6,331 nt of DNA from Proteiniphilum sp. (GTDB taxonomy: Bacteria; Bacteroidota; Bacteroidia; Bacteroidales; Dysgonomonadaceae), in contig JAISZV010000107.1 in NCBI GenBank assembly GCA_031284475.1, positions 1-6,331 on the forward strand. Reading direction: 5' to 3'. The position numbers and the translations under genes are program-made. Shown piece after piece: positions 1-6,128 of this stretch. The notes beneath the pieces were generated by a model that made no database searches, was not told the DNA's origin, and saw only the letters and a list, made by a program, of their open reading frames with translations. How positions within the stretch are numbered: the first letter of the stretch is position 1; every line of letters starts with the position of its first letter.

Positions 1-57
1 ACAGAACTACGCAAAAATATGCAAATCATTGAAAAAGAATCCACTAACAATATGTAA
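1..57 (+). CDS. Possible 3' end of a gene cut by the window edge
   Basis: Frame 1 is open from the first base to a TAA at 55-57 and would encode an 18-residue hydrophilic tail (TELRKNMQIIEKESTNNM) that looks like an ordinary protein C-terminus. The bidirectional hairpin terminator about 90 bases downstream fits a plus-strand gene ending here. A second frame is also open to about position 103 but gives a less protein-like composition. The product cannot be named from so few residues. The 85 bases that follow contain repeated TGTCC/GGACA motifs, so a transposase or helper gene of an insertion sequence is one possibility, but this is speculation. Confidence 0.3.
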   Translation, partial: TELRKNMQIIEKESTNNM

Positions 58-140
58 GGGACATTTTCCTGTTTTTTCAAACTATCCCCGAATTTGTCCG
101 TGAAAAGTGCTCCAAAACGCTATTTTTTGCATTGTCCCCT

Positions 141-190
141 AAAACAAAAATCCCTGTAAACGTCTAATTTACAGGGATTTTCTTGTTTTT
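141..190. terminator. Strong intrinsic terminator, probably bidirectional
   Basis: Bases 147-160 and 168-181 are a perfect 14-bp inverted repeat around a 7-base loop, with the GC-richest part (TCCCTG/CAGGGA) in the middle of the stem. On the minus strand the stem is followed by a T-rich run (TTTTTGTTTT), placed about 20 bases after the 3' end of tRNA-Ser, so it should terminate the tRNA transcript. On the plus strand it is followed by TTTTCTTGTTTTT and could equally end a gene entering from the left edge. Confidence 0.85.
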
Positions 191-201
191 GCCATCTTGC
201 T

Positions 202-289
<88 letters not shown>

Positions 290-315
290 TTGCATTTCTC
301 CTGAAAATGCGAGCG

Positions 316-346
316 CAAAGGTATAATTATTTTCGGAAAGAAAAAA
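316..346 (-). promoter_or_regulatory. Promoter of tRNA-Ser (Bacteroidetes type)
   Basis: Read on the minus strand, TACCTTTG (323-316) matches the Bacteroidetes -7 consensus TAnnTTTG exactly. A T-rich -33 region (TTTT at 346-343) lies 19 bases further upstream. The predicted start near position 308 would give a leader of about 20 bases before the mature tRNA 5' end at 289. Confidence 0.7.
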
Positions 347-373
347 TAGCCAACTCACATTATTTTCCCATGA

Positions 374-405
374 TTTCAAAAAATCAATTATTCATTGTAT
401 CTTTG
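374..405 (+). promoter_or_regulatory. Promoter of the DEAD-box helicase gene
   Basis: TATCTTTG at 398-405 matches the Bacteroidetes -7 element TAnnTTTG. A TTTC at 374-377 sits 20 bases upstream in the -33 position (consensus TTTG). The expected transcription start near 412 leaves a leader of only about 14 bases before the ATG at 426, with no Shine-Dalgarno sequence, which is common in this phylum. A hairpin-rich cold-shock leader, sometimes seen on RNA helicase genes, is absent. Confidence 0.7.
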
Positions 406-425
406 CGCAAACTAGTAAACTATTC

Positions 426-2276
426 ATGTTATTTACCGAACTTCCACTTTGCGATGTCCTACAGGATGGCCTGCAGGCGATGAACTTCAAAGAGACCACC
501 CCTATACAGGAACAAGCTATTCCCGTCATCCTTGAAAAAAAGGATGTGATTGCCTGCGCCCAGACCGGAACGGGAAAGACAGCCGCTTTCTTGCTTCCCT
601 TATTAAATAACTTACAGACAGATACACACGACGAAAATAAGATCAACGCCATCATAATGGCGCCCACCCGTGAACTGGCTCAGCAGATAGACCAGCAGAT
701 GGAGGGTTTCTCCTATTTCACCCCTTTCTCTTCGGTCGCAGTGTATGGCGGTAACGACGGAGATGCGTGGGACGTACAGAAAAAGGGCCTACTGAGCGGC
801 GCGGATGTGGTAATCGCCACGCCGGGAAGACTTCTGTCGCATATCAATCTCTATAATATCGATTTTTCGGGAGTAAAGTATTTTATTCTCGATGAAGCGG
901 ACAGGATGCTGGATATGGGATTCCATGACGATATCATGAAGATTGAAAAACTACTTCCGAAAGAACGGCAAACCGTCATGTTCTCGGCTACCATGCCACC
1001 CAAAATACAGCAACTGGCAAAGAGCATCCTGCGCAACCCGGTGGATATTACCATCGCCATTTCCCGGCCACCCGAAACAATCCTTCAATCGGCCTATATT
1101 TGCCACGAGTCACAAAAAATCAATATTGTAAAGTATCTCTTCAAAGAAAAAGCGCCCAACAAGGTAATCCTCTTTTCAGGATCGAAACAAAAAGTGAAAG
1201 AGATTGCCAAAACATTAAGTCATATGGGATTGTCGGCAGGAGAGATGCACTCCGACCTCGACCAGTCACAACGCAACCATGTAATGCATGAGTTCAAAAA
1301 CGAACGGGTGAATATCTTGGTGGCAACGGATATTGTAGCCAGAGGTATTGATATTGATGATATTACACTGGTAATCAACTTCGACGTCCCATACGATGCG
1401 GATGATTACGTGCACCGTATCGGGCGTACGGCGCGGGCCGGCGATTCGGGTATGGCCATCACCTTTGTATCGCCCGGCGAACAATACCGTTTCTCAAAAA
1501 TAGAACGATTCCTGGGAAAACAGATATACCGGATCCCTATTCCGTCGGAATTGGGCGAAATGCCGGAGTATAGCCCTGTCCGCGACAACAGAAGGGGAGG
1601 CGCATCCGCTCGCTCATCAAAAGGAGGGGGAAGAAAGGGAACAGAAGCAGGGAAAAAAGGCGGAAAAGCGCCGGGAAGACCGGATCGGTCTGATATACCG
1701 GGAAAATCGGAAACACCGGAGGCGCTGGGAAAATCAGAGAGTCCGGAGAAATCCGAAAGAACAGAGAGATTAGAAAGGTCGGGAAGGTTAGAAAAGCAGG
1801 GGAGGCCGGAAAATTCCGGGAGTTTACAACAAAACCAGTCGCCTCGTTCCGAAAAGGAACCACGGGAAGGACAAGCCCGGAAACAGGGAGCGCATAAGAA
1901 ACAACGAACACCTAAAAGAGAAGAAGCTCCACTTCAGCAAGGGTCACCCGAGAAACAAGGAGTGTCCGAAAGACAAGAATCATCCGGTAAACAAGGAACA
2001 TCCGAAGGACAAGGAGTATCCGGAGAACAAGGATCATCCCGGAAACAAAGAAACCCACAAGCGCCTCGCAAGCAAAGAGCGTCGCAGGATTCCAATTCAC
2101 CGGCGGCAGATGTTTCAAGGAAAAGACCGGCTACGGGGGATTCTCCAAATCCGAAAGGAATAGCGCGCCCGAAAAGAGCAGTACCCTCGCAAAAACCTGA
2201 TCCTGCTCCGGAACAAACCGTCAAAACCGATAAACCGAAAAAGAAATGGAGTTGGTGGCCGTTCGGCAAGAAATAG
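426..2276 (+). CDS. DEAD-box ATP-dependent RNA helicase (RhlE-like) with a repeat-built basic tail
   Basis: This is an RNA-dependent ATPase that locally unwinds RNA duplexes; relatives act in ribosome assembly, mRNA decay and cold adaptation in the cytoplasm. All core motifs are present in order: Q motif (F21, TTPIQ 24-28), motif I AQTGTGKT (45-52), Ia PTRELAQQ (80-87), GG (108-109), Ib TPGR (132-135), DEAD (156-159), SAT (187-189), motif IV ILFSGSK (248-254), motif V ATDIVARGIDI (300-310) and motif VI HRIGRTARAG (330-339). The core ends near residue 372, so the protein (616 residues) is longer than the roughly 370-450 common for this group. Residues 385-616 are predicted disordered and rich in G, S, E, K, R, Q and P. 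Residues 433-546 follow a 6-residue period, and the protein ends in a basic-aromatic segment (KPKKKWSWWPFGKK). The start is well supported, since the family normally opens with a short F-x-E-L segment before the Q motif. It is convergent with the oxidoreductase operon. The core function is certain; the RNA target and subfamily name are inference. Confidence 0.95.
   Translation: MLFTELPLCDVLQDGLQAMNFKETTPIQEQAIPVILEKKDVIACAQTGTGKTAAFLLPLLNNLQTDTHDENKINAIIMAPTRELAQQIDQQMEGFSYFTPFSSVAVYGGNDGDAWDVQKKGLLSGADVVIATPGRLLSHINLYNIDFSGVKYFILDEADRMLDMGFHDDIMKIEKLLPKERQTVMFSATMPPKIQQLAKSILRNPVDITIAISRPPETILQSAYICHESQKINIVKYLFKEKAPNKVILFSGSKQKVKEIAKTLSHMGLSAGEMHSDLDQSQRNHVMHEFKNERVNILVATDIVARGIDIDDITLVINFDVPYDADDYVHRIGRTARAGDSGMAITFVSPGEQYRFSKIERFLGKQIYRIPIPSELGEMPEYSPVRDNRRGGASARSSKGGGRKGTEAGKKGGKAPGRPDRSDIPGKSETPEALGKSESPEKSERTERLERSGRLEKQGRPENSGSLQQNQSPRSEKEPREGQARKQGAHKKQRTPKREEAPLQQGSPEKQGVSERQESSGKQGTSEGQGVSGEQGSSRKQRNPQAPRKQRASQDSNSPAADVSRKRPATGDSPNPKGIARPKRAVPSQKPDPAPEQTVKTDKPKKKWSWWPFGKK
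1722..2063 (+). repeat. 18-bp tandem repeat array inside the helicase gene
   Basis: From codon 433 to codon 546 the tail can be cut into 19 consecutive hexapeptides in one register. The best conserved six are at 1938-2045: QGSPEK, QGVSER, QESSGK, QGTSEG, QGVSGE, QGSSRK, each encoded by an 18-bp unit beginning CAA. Earlier units (RTERLE, RSGRLE, KQGRPE) share a different consensus ending in E but keep the same frame. The period being a multiple of three keeps the reading frame open whatever the copy number. The coding strand is strongly purine-biased over this stretch. Confidence 0.75.
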
Positions 2277-2289
2277 CGAAACCGGTTGG

Positions 2290-2844
2290 TTACACTGCTT
2301 TCTGTTCCAATTGAATGATCTCCATCCCCCGAAGGATGGCCTCTTCATTCATGGGCAGAAGTTTATGATGCCGTTCGGGAAGAGACTTTTTCAGGCCTTT
2401 CATCACATTTTCAACATCCACCATAGGCGAGATCTTGAGTAATCCTCCCAATACGATCATATTGAACACCTTGGTATTGTTCATTTTCATCGACTCGTCC
2501 ATTGCATTGATGCGGAACACGTTAATATCATCCCGTTCCACTTTCTTGTGAATACCGTACCCGTCGTAGATCAACGCCCCGCCCGGTTTTACCTTATCCT
2601 CGAATTTTTCGAGCGAGGGCTGGTTCAACACAATCGCAATATCATACTTGTTGACCACAGGCGAACTAATGGATTCATCCGAAATAATGACCGTAACATT
2701 GGCTGTTCCGCCCCGCTGTTCGGGCCCGTAGGCCGGAAACCACGACACTTCCTTGTCTTCCATAATCCCCGAATAAGCAAGTATCTTTCCCATCGAGAGC
2801 ACACCCTGCCCTCCAAAACCTGAAATTACTATTTCCTGCAGCAT
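2290..2844 (-). CDS. 2-oxoacid:ferredoxin oxidoreductase, gamma subunit
   Basis: This is the gamma subunit (KorC type) of a coenzyme A-dependent 2-oxoacid:ferredoxin oxidoreductase. In the family this domain helps bind coenzyme A and releases the acyl-CoA product. The 184 residues match the usual length of a stand-alone gamma subunit. The glycine-rich N-terminal motif GFGGQGV (9-15) and the signature YGPEQRGGTANV (39-50) are both intact, followed by a typical SSP turn (60-62) and a Rossmann-like C-terminal half. It is the last gene of the operon, 93 bases after the beta subunit. Its ATG is preceded by a purine stretch (AGAGAGATA) that may help ribosome binding. The stop codon is 13 bases from that of the convergent helicase, with no terminator hairpin between them. 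Whether the enzyme uses 2-oxoglutarate or a branched-chain 2-oxoacid is not decided by this subunit. Confidence 0.93.
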   Translation of the reverse strand: MLQEIVISGFGGQGVLSMGKILAYSGIMEDKEVSWFPAYGPEQRGGTANVTVIISDESISSPVVNKYDIAIVLNQPSLEKFEDKVKPGGALIYDGYGIHKKVERDDINVFRINAMDESMKMNNTKVFNMIVLGGLLKISPMVDVENVMKGLKKSLPERHHKLLPMNEEAILRGMEIIQLEQKAV

Positions 2845-2937
2845 TATCTCTCTATTTGTTGTAAATGATTACGGGTACATATACCGTTGCCGTTTGCATT
2901 TCTTGTCTTTCGCACAGCGTCCGGCAGTTCAATTAAT

Positions 2938-3699
2938 CTAAATATTCTTCAAATCGCCAATGGGGAATACAGGGAACATATTTTCCACCATCCAGTTGTT
3001 AGCTGCCTCCGGCGTCATTTTCCATCCCGCATTACAGGTAGAGACCACTTCCACGATGGAAGTACCTTTTCCCGCCATAGAATTTTCAAAAGCAAGTTTG
3101 ATCATCCGCCTTGTCTTTTTTACTGCCGTCGCCGTATGTACGCTGACGCGGGTAGCAAGGCAAACGCCATCGAGCAGCGCCAGCATATTGAGCATCTTCA
3201 AGGGGCCGCCCGTCGTTTTCACATTGCGGCCGTCGGGGCTGGTTGATGTAACCATATTGCTTAAGGTAGTAGGCGCCATCTGCCCTCCGGTCATTCCATA
3301 GATACCGTTATTGATAAAGATAATGGCTATATTTTCACCCCGGTTGGCGGCATGGATGGTTTCTGCCGTTCCGATAGCAGCCAAGTCTCCGTCGCCCTGG
3401 TAAGTGAATACCATTCGGTCGGGCAGCAACCGTTTGACGGCTGTAGCCAATGCCGGAGCGCGTCCATGCGCAGCCTCCTGCCAGTCGATATTGAGGTATT
3501 TATAGGCAAAAACGGCGCATCCCACCGGAGCGATACCGATGGTTTTTTCCTGTAAGTCCAATTCTTTAATCACCTCTGCAATCACCTTATGCACCACGCC
3601 GTGAGAACATCCCGGACAATAGTGCATGTGATTTTCGTTCATCAGTGCCGGTTTTGCATAGACCAAATTTTCAGGATTTACTATATCGTTTACATTCAT
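2938..3699 (-). CDS. 2-oxoacid:ferredoxin oxidoreductase, beta subunit (thiamine diphosphate-binding)
   Basis: This is the catalytic beta subunit (KorB/VorA type) that carries the pyrophosphate- and Mg-binding half of the thiamine diphosphate site. The TPP motif begins at GDGDLAAIG (102-110) and closes with NN (130-131), followed by IYGMTGGQMAPT. The N-terminus has the family CPGC motif (28-31, followed by SHG), then PVGCA (58-62) and HGRAPA (78-83). At 253 residues it is a normal length for a four-subunit enzyme, without the gamma fusion seen in some Vor enzymes. The start at MNVNDI is the first in-frame ATG before the conserved HYCPGC segment and leaves a normal short N-terminus. It lies 30 bases after the small membrane-protein gene and 93 bases before the gamma gene, so it is clearly in the same operon. 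The class assignment is certain; substrate is not. Confidence 0.95.
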   Translation of the reverse strand: MNVNDIVNPENLVYAKPALMNENHMHYCPGCSHGVVHKVIAEVIKELDLQEKTIGIAPVGCAVFAYKYLNIDWQEAAHGRAPALATAVKRLLPDRMVFTYQGDGDLAAIGTAETIHAANRGENIAIIFINNGIYGMTGGQMAPTTLSNMVTSTSPDGRNVKTTGGPLKMLNMLALLDGVCLATRVSVHTATAVKKTRRMIKLAFENSMAGKGTSIVEVVSTCNAGWKMTPEAANNWMVENMFPVFPIGDLKNI

Positions 3700-3729
3700 A
3701 CGAATTATTTTATTTTTTGAAATAAAGAT

Positions 3730-3891
3730 TCACTTTTTAGAGAATCTGTATATAAGATAAAACAAAATGGCAGCTCCGCCAAAATACCAGGTGAGTTTCA
3801 TATCCTGATTAGAGGAAAAATAGACTATTATTGTTGCCAGAAATGCAAGCAAGAACAACACCATGAATATATTCCTTATTTTGATATCCAT
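3730..3891 (-). CDS. Small two-helix membrane protein within the oxidoreductase operon
   Basis: This 53-codon frame runs from ATG at 3891-3889 to TGA at 3732-3730. The predicted protein starts MDIKIR, has a hydrophobic helix at about residues 7-25, a short polar loop SSNQDMKL (26-33), a second hydrophobic helix at about 34-48, and ends RFSKK. Positive charges at both ends predict a hairpin with both termini in the cytoplasm. The gene lies on the operon strand, 90 bases after the alpha subunit stop and 30 bases before the beta subunit start, exactly filling the gap between them. No ribosome binding site is obvious, as in the neighbouring genes. I do not recognise a family. Its position suggests translation together with the enzyme, and it could tether the complex to the membrane, but that is inference. 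Chance coding is unlikely given the clean hydrophobic pattern and fit to the gap. Confidence 0.7.
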   Translation of the reverse strand: MDIKIRNIFMVLFLLAFLATIIVYFSSNQDMKLTWYFGGAAILFYLIYRFSKK

Positions 3892-3981
3892 ATTTTGTAA
3901 TTTTAATAGAGTTTATATCGAATAAGATTTTACGTATATGGTTGTCAATTATCTTATCCTTTAATCAATATAGCGTTTAAT

Positions 3982-5064
3982 CTATTTGACTACTTTTTCC
4001 TTTAAAGCATCAAGTACGCCGTCGGGCGTGGGCACGATTCCGCCTAAGCGCCCGTAGTGCTCCACGGGTACTTTTCCGTTTGCCGCAAGGCGCACATCCT
4101 CCACCATTTGTCCGGCATTAAGCTCCACGGTGAGCATACCTTTCACTTTACCGGCATAACCGTGCAGTATCTTGCCGGGGAAAGGCCACAAAGTGATGGG
4201 CCTGAGAAGTCCCGCCTTAATTCCTTCTTCCCGCGCCATTTCAATAGCCTTCAAACAGATACGGGCCGCAGAACCAAAAGCGACCAGCAGGTAGTCGGCG
4301 TCATCGCATTTCACCTCCTCATAAAGCACCTCATTCTCTTCCACAACGCGGTATTTCGCCTGGAACCGCTCGTTATTCTTCTCCATCAGCGCCGAATCGA
4401 GTTCGAGAGAAGTGATAATATTGGGTTCCCTGTCAGGCGTTTTTCCGAGGGTTGCCCACGGGCATTGCTCCCTGATCTCCTGATCGGTACGCCTGCGACG
4501 GAACCCGGGCAGTTTTACCCTCTCCATCATCTGCCCAATCACGCCATCGGTCAGAATCATGGCCGGATTGCGGTACTTAAATGCCAGATCGAAACCAAGC
4601 GCTACAAAGTCGGCCATCTCCTGCACAGAATTGGGTGCAAGCGTAATAAGCCTGTAATCGCCATGTCCTCCCCCTTTCACTGTCTGGAAATAGTCGGCTT
4701 GCGAAGGCTGAATAGTTCCCAAGCCGGGGCCGCCCCGCTGTACATTCACTATCAGGCAGGGTAATTCAGCGCCCGCCATATAGGAGACTCCTTCCTGCTT
4801 CAGGCTGATACCCGGACTGGAAGAGGAAGTCATGGCATATTTACCGCAGGCGGCGCCGCCATAGACCATATTGATGGCCGCCACTTCGCTTTCGGCCTGC
4901 AACACCACCATCCCTGTCGTTTTCCAGGGAGCCATCTCCATAAGCGTTTCTATTATTTCGGACTGGGGGGTGATAGGATAACCGAAGTAGCCGTCCACCC
5001 CGTAGCGAATGGCTGCATGGGCAATGGCTTCGTTTCCCTTCATCAAAGAAATTTCTTCTGACAT
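3982..5064 (-). CDS. vorB: 2-oxoacid:ferredoxin oxidoreductase, alpha subunit (VorB/KorA family)
   Basis: This alpha subunit holds the pyrimidine-binding half of the thiamine diphosphate site and helps position the substrate. Visible family landmarks are FGYPITPQSEI (27-37), the conserved acidic segment QAESE (56-60), SSSPGISL (81-88), RGGPGLGTIQPSQ (110-122) and KGGGHGDY (130-137). A transketolase C-terminal-like domain with LLRPITLWPFP (286-296) follows. The length of 360 residues fits VorB (ketoisovalerate oxidoreductase alpha) and KorA (2-oxoglutarate) equally well. The GGPGLG...SQADYFQ and KGGGHGDY segments are those I associate with VorB-named members. It is 36 bases downstream of the ferredoxin subunit and 90 bases upstream of the small membrane gene. 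The four-gene split (delta, alpha, beta, gamma) resembles Kor-type operons, so the substrate remains open. The start is the first ATG before the conserved LMKGNEAIA segment. Confidence 0.94.
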   Translation of the reverse strand: MSEEISLMKGNEAIAHAAIRYGVDGYFGYPITPQSEIIETLMEMAPWKTTGMVVLQAESEVAAINMVYGGAACGKYAMTSSSSPGISLKQEGVSYMAGAELPCLIVNVQRGGPGLGTIQPSQADYFQTVKGGGHGDYRLITLAPNSVQEMADFVALGFDLAFKYRNPAMILTDGVIGQMMERVKLPGFRRRRTDQEIREQCPWATLGKTPDREPNIITSLELDSALMEKNNERFQAKYRVVEENEVLYEEVKCDDADYLLVAFGSAARICLKAIEMAREEGIKAGLLRPITLWPFPGKILHGYAGKVKGMLTVELNAGQMVEDVRLAANGKVPVEHYGRLGGIVPTPDGVLDALKEKVVK

Positions 5065-5100
5065 AATATTAGTTTGTTACTATTCTCTTCCGGCAAATGA

Positions 5101-5331
5101 TCATAACACTTTCTTCCGATAGACTGTTATACACCCGTCGGGACATACAAATCCGCAGTTCGCGCATCCGATACAATCATCGGGATTCTTCATATACGCA
5201 TAATGATACCCGCGGTCGTTCACTTCGCGCGGCTGTAAATCGAGCGTATCGGTAGGACACTCCACCACGCAGAGATTACAACCCTTGCAGCGACCAATAT
5301 TTACCTCTACATAACCCTTGAGTTTAGCCAT
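5101..5331 (-). CDS. 2x[4Fe-4S] ferredoxin-type delta subunit of the 2-oxoacid oxidoreductase
   Basis: This 76-residue electron-transfer subunit (KorD/VorC type) would carry electrons from the thiamine site to soluble ferredoxin. Two complete cluster motifs are present: CKGCNLCVVECP (Cys 15, 18, 21, 25) and CIGCANCGFVCP (Cys 53, 56, 59, 63), with one extra cysteine at 67 in PDGC. The 27-residue spacer between motifs carries the polar segment EVNDRGYHYAY. No signal peptide or membrane segment is visible, so it acts in the cytoplasm. It is the first gene of the operon, with a TAnnTTTG promoter about 30 bases upstream of its ATG, and the alpha subunit follows after 36 bases. The short length and operon position distinguish it from a free-standing ferredoxin. 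Confidence 0.94.
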   Translation of the reverse strand: MAKLKGYVEVNIGRCKGCNLCVVECPTDTLDLQPREVNDRGYHYAYMKNPDDCIGCANCGFVCPDGCITVYRKKVL

Positions 5332-5360
5332 TATTAGATGTGGTTTTTAATTGTCGGCTA

Positions 5361-5392
5361 CAAAAATAACAGTTGTTTTCCAAGAACTCAAT
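5361..5392 (-). promoter_or_regulatory. Promoter of the oxidoreductase operon
   Basis: On the minus strand, TATTTTTG (5368-5361) fits the Bacteroidetes -7 element TAnnTTTG. ATTG at 5392-5389 lies 20 bases upstream and provides the TTG core of the -33 element. The predicted start near 5354 would give a leader of about 23 bases before the ferredoxin ATG at 5331. No operator or riboswitch-like fold is visible in that leader. Confidence 0.65.
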
Positions 5393-5738
5393 TTTTCCAT
5401 GTTAATTTTTTACCTTATTCCGATAATTAGCAGGTTAAACGCACGAAATGATGTAATCAACGCCCGGTAGCCGCCGTCCCTGAACGTAATATCCGAATGA
5501 CGGTGCAACGGTTAATCTTTTATGTAATAAACATTATATTGATTAATGAATAGATATTTGACAACCATGTATATAAAATATTATTCGGTATAAAGCTCAA
5601 TTTTTTTGTATTTTTCTTTGCGGATAAAATGGTTTTTGTGTTTCATTATATATGCGTACGCATCAACTAACAAAGAAAAGGGCTTTTTTTAACAATATGT
5701 TATCCGGTATCAACCGTAGCAAATCAAAAAAACCGGCT
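5393..5738. other. Gene-free AT-rich intergenic stretch
   Basis: No frame with a credible start and protein-like content is visible on either strand. A GC-richer island at about 5460-5515 can form a 7-bp stem (5472-5478 with 5499-5505, one G-T pair, 20-base loop). It also has short open frames on both strands, the best being a minus-strand run of about 28 codons containing FGYYVQGRRLPG, without a start codon. This could be remnant coding DNA but cannot be assigned. A perfect 12-bp palindrome lies at 5652-5663 and an A-run/T-run (AAAGAAAAGGGCTTTTTTT) at 5672-5690. A weak promoter-like TTTCTTTGCGG lies near 5616-5626 without a matching -33 box. Confidence 0.6.
5652..5663. repeat. 12-bp perfect palindrome
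   Basis: ATGCGTACGCAT is its own reverse complement and stands out in AT-rich surroundings. Such a symmetric site could bind a dimeric regulator, but no promoter or intact gene is convincingly placed next to it, so its role is unknown. Confidence 0.5.
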
Positions 5739-5770
5739 CATTAGCGCATTGATACATTGGTACATTGCTT
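5739..5770 (+). repeat. Array of four CATTnnnn octamers
   Basis: Four 8-bp units follow one another: CATTAGCG, CATTGATA, CATTGGTA, CATTGCTT. The first three are close to a CATTRGYA consensus. The unit resembles the CATTGGCA/CATTAGCA simple repeats that I recall as widespread between genes in Bacteroidales. The array lies 20 bases before the fimbrillin-like fragment, in the opposite orientation to the related repeats on its far side. Confidence 0.6.
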
Positions 5771-5789
5771 CTCGTGTCTAAATTTTTAA

Positions 5790-6128
5790 CGAGCGGTGGC
5801 CAAAATAGATATAGGGCTTAATTTCCTTGGCGACTCAGACGAAGCGGCAGGGCTCAATAATTTCCTCTTAGAAGAAATTTACCTCTACAATGCTAACGAT
5901 AAATTGCAGATATCCCCCACGGCGGGAACCTTAGACGTTAGCGGCACGGCGGCGAAGGTAAAGGCCCCGTCCGTTCCGGATGATGCGGAGGTGTTTGGCG
6001 AACCGGAGGTGAGCGGCGGTGAAATAACCCCCATTTCGTATGCCCGGCGCACATATAATCCCAACGGGTATAAGAGTTTTATGAGCGAGATATACCTTGC
6101 CGAACATGAAACGATAATAATGTGCTAA
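5790..6128 (+). pseudogene. Fimbrillin-like N-terminal-domain fragment, broken at both ends
   Basis: The frame opens directly after a TAA at 5787-5789 with RAVAKIDIGLNF. The only possible start is the GTG at 5796, which falls on the V of RAVAKID. In Bacteroidales fimbrillins (FimA/Mfa1/DUF4906-type pilins) a segment of this kind is internal and is preceded by a lipoprotein signal and more sequence, so GTG is probably not a genuine start. Numbering from the GTG, other features that recall that family are LEEIYLYNANDKLQISP (25-41), a glycine/proline-rich stretch with KAPSVP (56-61), and SEIYLAEHE (97-105). Family members then continue with a C-terminal domain, which is missing. After H104 the frame reads ETIIMC and stops inside the repeat array that begins at 6107. 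There is no lipobox or promoter. I infer a decayed or transposed gene piece; family assignment is from remembered pattern, not a search. A short expressed protein of 110 residues is the alternative. Confidence 0.55.

Noticed and set aside
1537..1911. Minus-strand open frame of 124 codons opposite the helicase tail
   Set aside because: It is the complement of low-complexity purine-rich coding sequence, which rarely forms stop codons on the other strand. It is rich in F, P and L with no domain pattern, and has no promoter.
1934..2269. Minus-strand open frame of 111 codons with cysteine/proline/aspartate repeats
   Set aside because: Its repeats (DxPCxSD-like) are the antisense reading of the 18-bp repeats of the helicase tail, so the pattern is a by-product of the repeat and not an independent gene.
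3922..3957. Inverted repeat ATAAGAT/ATCTTAT between the alpha subunit and the small membrane gene
   Set aside because: The stem is only 7 bp, nearly all A-T, with a 22-base loop and no T-run placed for termination; this is expected by chance in such AT-rich DNA.
4057..4764. Plus-strand open frame of 235 codons opposite the alpha subunit
   Set aside because: The minus strand encodes a fully conserved alpha subunit over the same bases. The plus-strand translation is histidine/arginine-rich without recognisable motifs.
5435..5521. Short minus-strand frame containing FGYYVQGRRLPG in the intergenic region
   Set aside because: It has no start codon, is under 30 codons and is closed by stops at both ends. 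It may be remnant coding sequence, but there is not enough to call it.
5616..5626. Promoter-like TTTCTTTGCGG on the plus strand
   Set aside because: It misses the TA of TAnnTTTG, has no TTTG at the -33 spacing and does not lead to an intact gene.
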